This document shows, in pieces, positions 5,829 through 7,177 of a stretch of DNA of 7,177 nt. This stretch comes from Spirochaetales bacterium. Lineage in GTDB: Bacteria; Spirochaetota; Spirochaetia; DSM-2461. Each line of letters opens with the position of its first letter. Position 1 is the stretch's first letter. The stretch lies in contig PDRU01000006.1 of assembly GCA_002748225.1 (NCBI GenBank), positions 1 to 7,177 of the forward strand, written 5' to 3'. Both the position numbers and the translations under genes were made by a program. The notes below the pieces were generated by a model, which saw nothing but the letters and a program-made list of their open reading frames with translations, made no database searches and had not been told where the DNA came from.

Positions 5829-6434
5829 ATGCATTACACATATCAATGGCCGGTAACAACAGACGGAAGCCACAGCGACGGGCGCGCTACAGTTCCTTTT
5901 CTCTGCACTTTGTTTCAGGAAACAGCCACCTATCATGCCGACAAACTCGGCTGGGGCTTTACTCCGCTCAAAGCGGCCGGACTTCAGTGGTCGCTCTCCC
6001 GCCAGCGGCTGGAAATAGAAAAAATTCCCCGATGGAAAGACATTATAACCATAGAAACATGGCCTTCAAACATAGGAGGCATTACCTGGACCCGTGAATA
6101 CAAAATATTAAACTCTGATAATGAGGTGCTGGGAAACGCCTCCAGTCTGTGGTTTCTCATGGACAGAAAATCACGCCGGCCTGTGCCCGCGGCCAGGGCG
6201 GCCGATGTGAGCTACCTTACCTGGATACTCAACGCTCTGGATGCAGACTTTCTTCAATCACACCAGATACGGGAACTGGAAATTAATTTTATGGCAGAAG
6301 GATTTATCGGACAGGAACTTACCGTGCTGGAAGAAAAAACGCAGAAAAATTCCCCCGGCAGACTCTACGCCCTGATCCGCAGCGACAATGTGGAAATGTG
6401 CCGTTTAAAAGTAAACTGGGAATCTCTTAAATAA
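5829..6434 (+). CDS. Acyl-ACP thioesterase family protein, shortened between the two hotdog domains
   Basis: The 201-residue product resembles FatA/FatB-type acyl-ACP thioesterases, which hydrolyse acyl-ACP to free fatty acids. The first hotdog domain shows LFQETATYHADKLGWGFTPL (29-48), LQWSLSRQRLEIEKIPRWKD, ITIETWPS, WTREYKIL and SSLWFLMDRKSRRPVP (up to 120). The second is recognised by VSYLTWILNALDADF (127-141) and HQIRELEINFMAEGF (145-159). Members are usually near 245 residues. The linker and first strand of the second domain, which normally end in HVNN just before the VSYLTW-like helix, are missing and replaced by AARAAD at 121-126. The catalytic Asn-x-His region is thus absent while the reading frame is intact, so activity is doubtful. 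No Shine-Dalgarno precedes the ATG (TAAATTCAACAC), but the N-terminus fits the family. It is probably co-transcribed with the YciO-like gene. Confidence 0.85.
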   Translation: MHYTYQWPVTTDGSHSDGRATVPFLCTLFQETATYHADKLGWGFTPLKAAGLQWSLSRQRLEIEKIPRWKDIITIETWPSNIGGITWTREYKILNSDNEVLGNASSLWFLMDRKSRRPVPAARAADVSYLTWILNALDADFLQSHQIRELEINFMAEGFIGQELTVLEEKTQKNSPGRLYALIRSDNVEMCRLKVNWESLK

Positions 6435-6498
6435 CAAGCGCGTTGGCAACCAGAATAGCCAAAGCCAGACATATAACAAGATACTTCATCAGCCTCAT
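6427..6498 (-). CDS. Possible 23-residue single-span membrane microprotein
   Basis: A minus-strand ORF of 24 codons including the stop starts MRLMKYLVICLALAILVANA and ends a few residues later in TAA at 6427-6429. After a short basic start, residues 6-23 are almost wholly hydrophobic, which predicts one transmembrane helix. A purine-rich AGGGA (6502-6506) lies only three bases before the ATG, a short spacing. It overlaps the thioesterase stop tail-to-tail by 8 bp. No strong promoter was found upstream. An 18-residue apolar run in intergenic DNA is suggestive, but such short ORFs arise by chance. I do not recognise a family. Confidence 0.4.
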   Translation of the reverse strand: MRLMKYLVICLALAILVANALVI

Positions 6499-6597
6499 TT
6501 TTCCCTAAAAATAATCTTTGACTACATTCTCGTCCTTTTTTCAAAAAAAACAATAACTTTTTCTTCTTTGCCACAATTATGCCCGAGTCGGCAGTTA

Positions 6598-6642
6598 TTC
6601 AGAATTTTTCGTGATTTTCTCCGCCAAACGGGATATTCTGAA
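6598..6642 (+). promoter_or_regulatory. 8-bp inverted repeat in the leader of the last gene
   Basis: TTCAGAAT (6598-6605) and ATTCTGAA (6635-6642) are perfect reverse complements separated by 29 nt, ending 11 bases before the Shine-Dalgarno of the next gene. In RNA they would form a stem closing a loop just ahead of the RBS; in DNA they could be two operator half-sites. No U-run follows. The rest of 6499-6667 is AT-rich, with homopolymer tracts near 6534-6550 and no confident promoter. Confidence 0.35.
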
Positions 6643-6667
6643 ATTATCAAACCAAGGAGAACCCTTT

Positions 6668-7159
6668 ATGCCCGCCAAAAAGAAAGACAGCCCAAAAGAC
6701 GAACTGCTCACCCTGCTCAAAGAGCTGGACAACGAAGAAATTACCTGGCTGGTAACCCAGGCCCGTACAATGATCTACAACCACAAAGTTACCGAAGTGA
6801 ACAAAGCCGCGCGCAGCCTGGTGGAAGCTAAAAACCGTACTGTAAAAGCCCAGAAAAAGACCAAAGGGTCTTCCAAAAAAGCCAGCGCGCCTAAAATTGA
6901 CATTGAACAAGCCGGAAACAGCAATAATTTCAACATTATAGTGGGAACTGCCCGGCTGTTTTTGAATCTGACGGAACTAAAATCACTGGTTAAAATTGCC
7001 AATGCCAACAAGTCCGCCAAAACAGGTGCTAACGGCCTTTACCGCTGGATGACCAGGGAACGCCATGACATGATTAACGACGCCAACCTCACCGGCCCCG
7101 GCGATCCGCGTCTTGCGGCAATATACAACATTCTCAAAGACCGCTACACAACCGGCTGA
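6668..7159 (+). CDS. Unrecognised basic 163-residue protein
   Basis: I do not recognise this protein. It starts MPAKKKDSPKDELLTLLKEL. ATG at 6668 is chosen because AAGGAG lies at 6654-6659, eight bases upstream; an earlier GTG at 6611 would add 19 residues through the leader dyad. Residues about 9-55 look helical (DELLTLLKELDNEEITWLV, ending near AARSLVEAK). Residues 55-75 are a Lys/Ser/Thr-rich basic linker (KAQKKTKGSSKKASAPK). A second segment follows with NNFNIIVGTARLFLNLTELK, then NGLYRWMTRERHDMINDANL and a C-terminal LAAIYNILKDRY. No signal peptide, membrane span or metal motif is visible. The basic linker and two compact halves would suit a nucleic-acid-associated protein, but this is a guess. 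It lies 233 bp after the thioesterase and has its own leader, so it is probably a separate transcript. Confidence 0.8.
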   Translation: MPAKKKDSPKDELLTLLKELDNEEITWLVTQARTMIYNHKVTEVNKAARSLVEAKNRTVKAQKKTKGSSKKASAPKIDIEQAGNSNNFNIIVGTARLFLNLTELKSLVKIANANKSAKTGANGLYRWMTRERHDMINDANLTGPGDPRLAAIYNILKDRYTTG

Positions 7160-7177
7160 AAAGCCTGCCTCATTCCG

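Overview
The window looks like chromosomal DNA of a spirochaete, most likely a Treponema-like lineage with a GC content near 50%. This is inference. It rests on a lipoprotein with the C-terminal DUF1566/Lcl-type module that is multiplied in such genomes, on tRNA genes without an encoded CCA, and on the overall gene style. No rRNA or species marker is present.

Left block (1-3883, all minus strand): an amino-sugar recycling operon in the order nagA, a NagZ-like GH3 beta-N-acetylhexosaminidase gene, and an RpiR-family regulator gene. An AT-rich partial gene follows and runs off the left edge. The three operon genes overlap (8 and 19 bp), which suggests translational coupling. The intended pathway would be release of GlcNAc from muropeptides or chitin oligomers, deacetylation of GlcNAc-6-phosphate, and control by a phosphosugar-sensing SIS-domain repressor. 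Both enzyme genes are broken as read. nagA lacks about 150 nt between its HxH metal site and its HLEGP motif and changes frame there. The GH3 gene carries a GC-rich expansion and a net frame change in the first third of its barrel. The regulator is intact. Two short palindromes upstream of nagA are candidate operators.

Middle (3884-4969): a 254-bp gap with inverted repeats but no gene, then a minus-strand DUF1566 lipoprotein gene, then a short intergenic region with a strong sigma70-type promoter for the tRNA genes.

Right block (4970-7159, plus strand): tRNA-Pro(UGG), tRNA-Arg(UCU), a YciO-type Sua5/YrdC paralogue starting 11 nt after the tRNA-Arg, a shortened acyl-ACP thioesterase, and an unrecognised basic 163-residue protein. 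A possible 23-residue single-span membrane microprotein lies on the minus strand, convergent with the thioesterase. Neither the YciO-type gene nor the thioesterase gene has a visible Shine-Dalgarno sequence, while the other genes do.

No transposase, CRISPR array, phage gene or convincing intrinsic terminator was seen. The most notable signal is three genes with internal length changes (nagA, GH3, thioesterase) beside intact neighbours. This points either to ongoing decay or repeat-driven remodelling, or to assembly error. I do not see a clearly novel multi-gene system.
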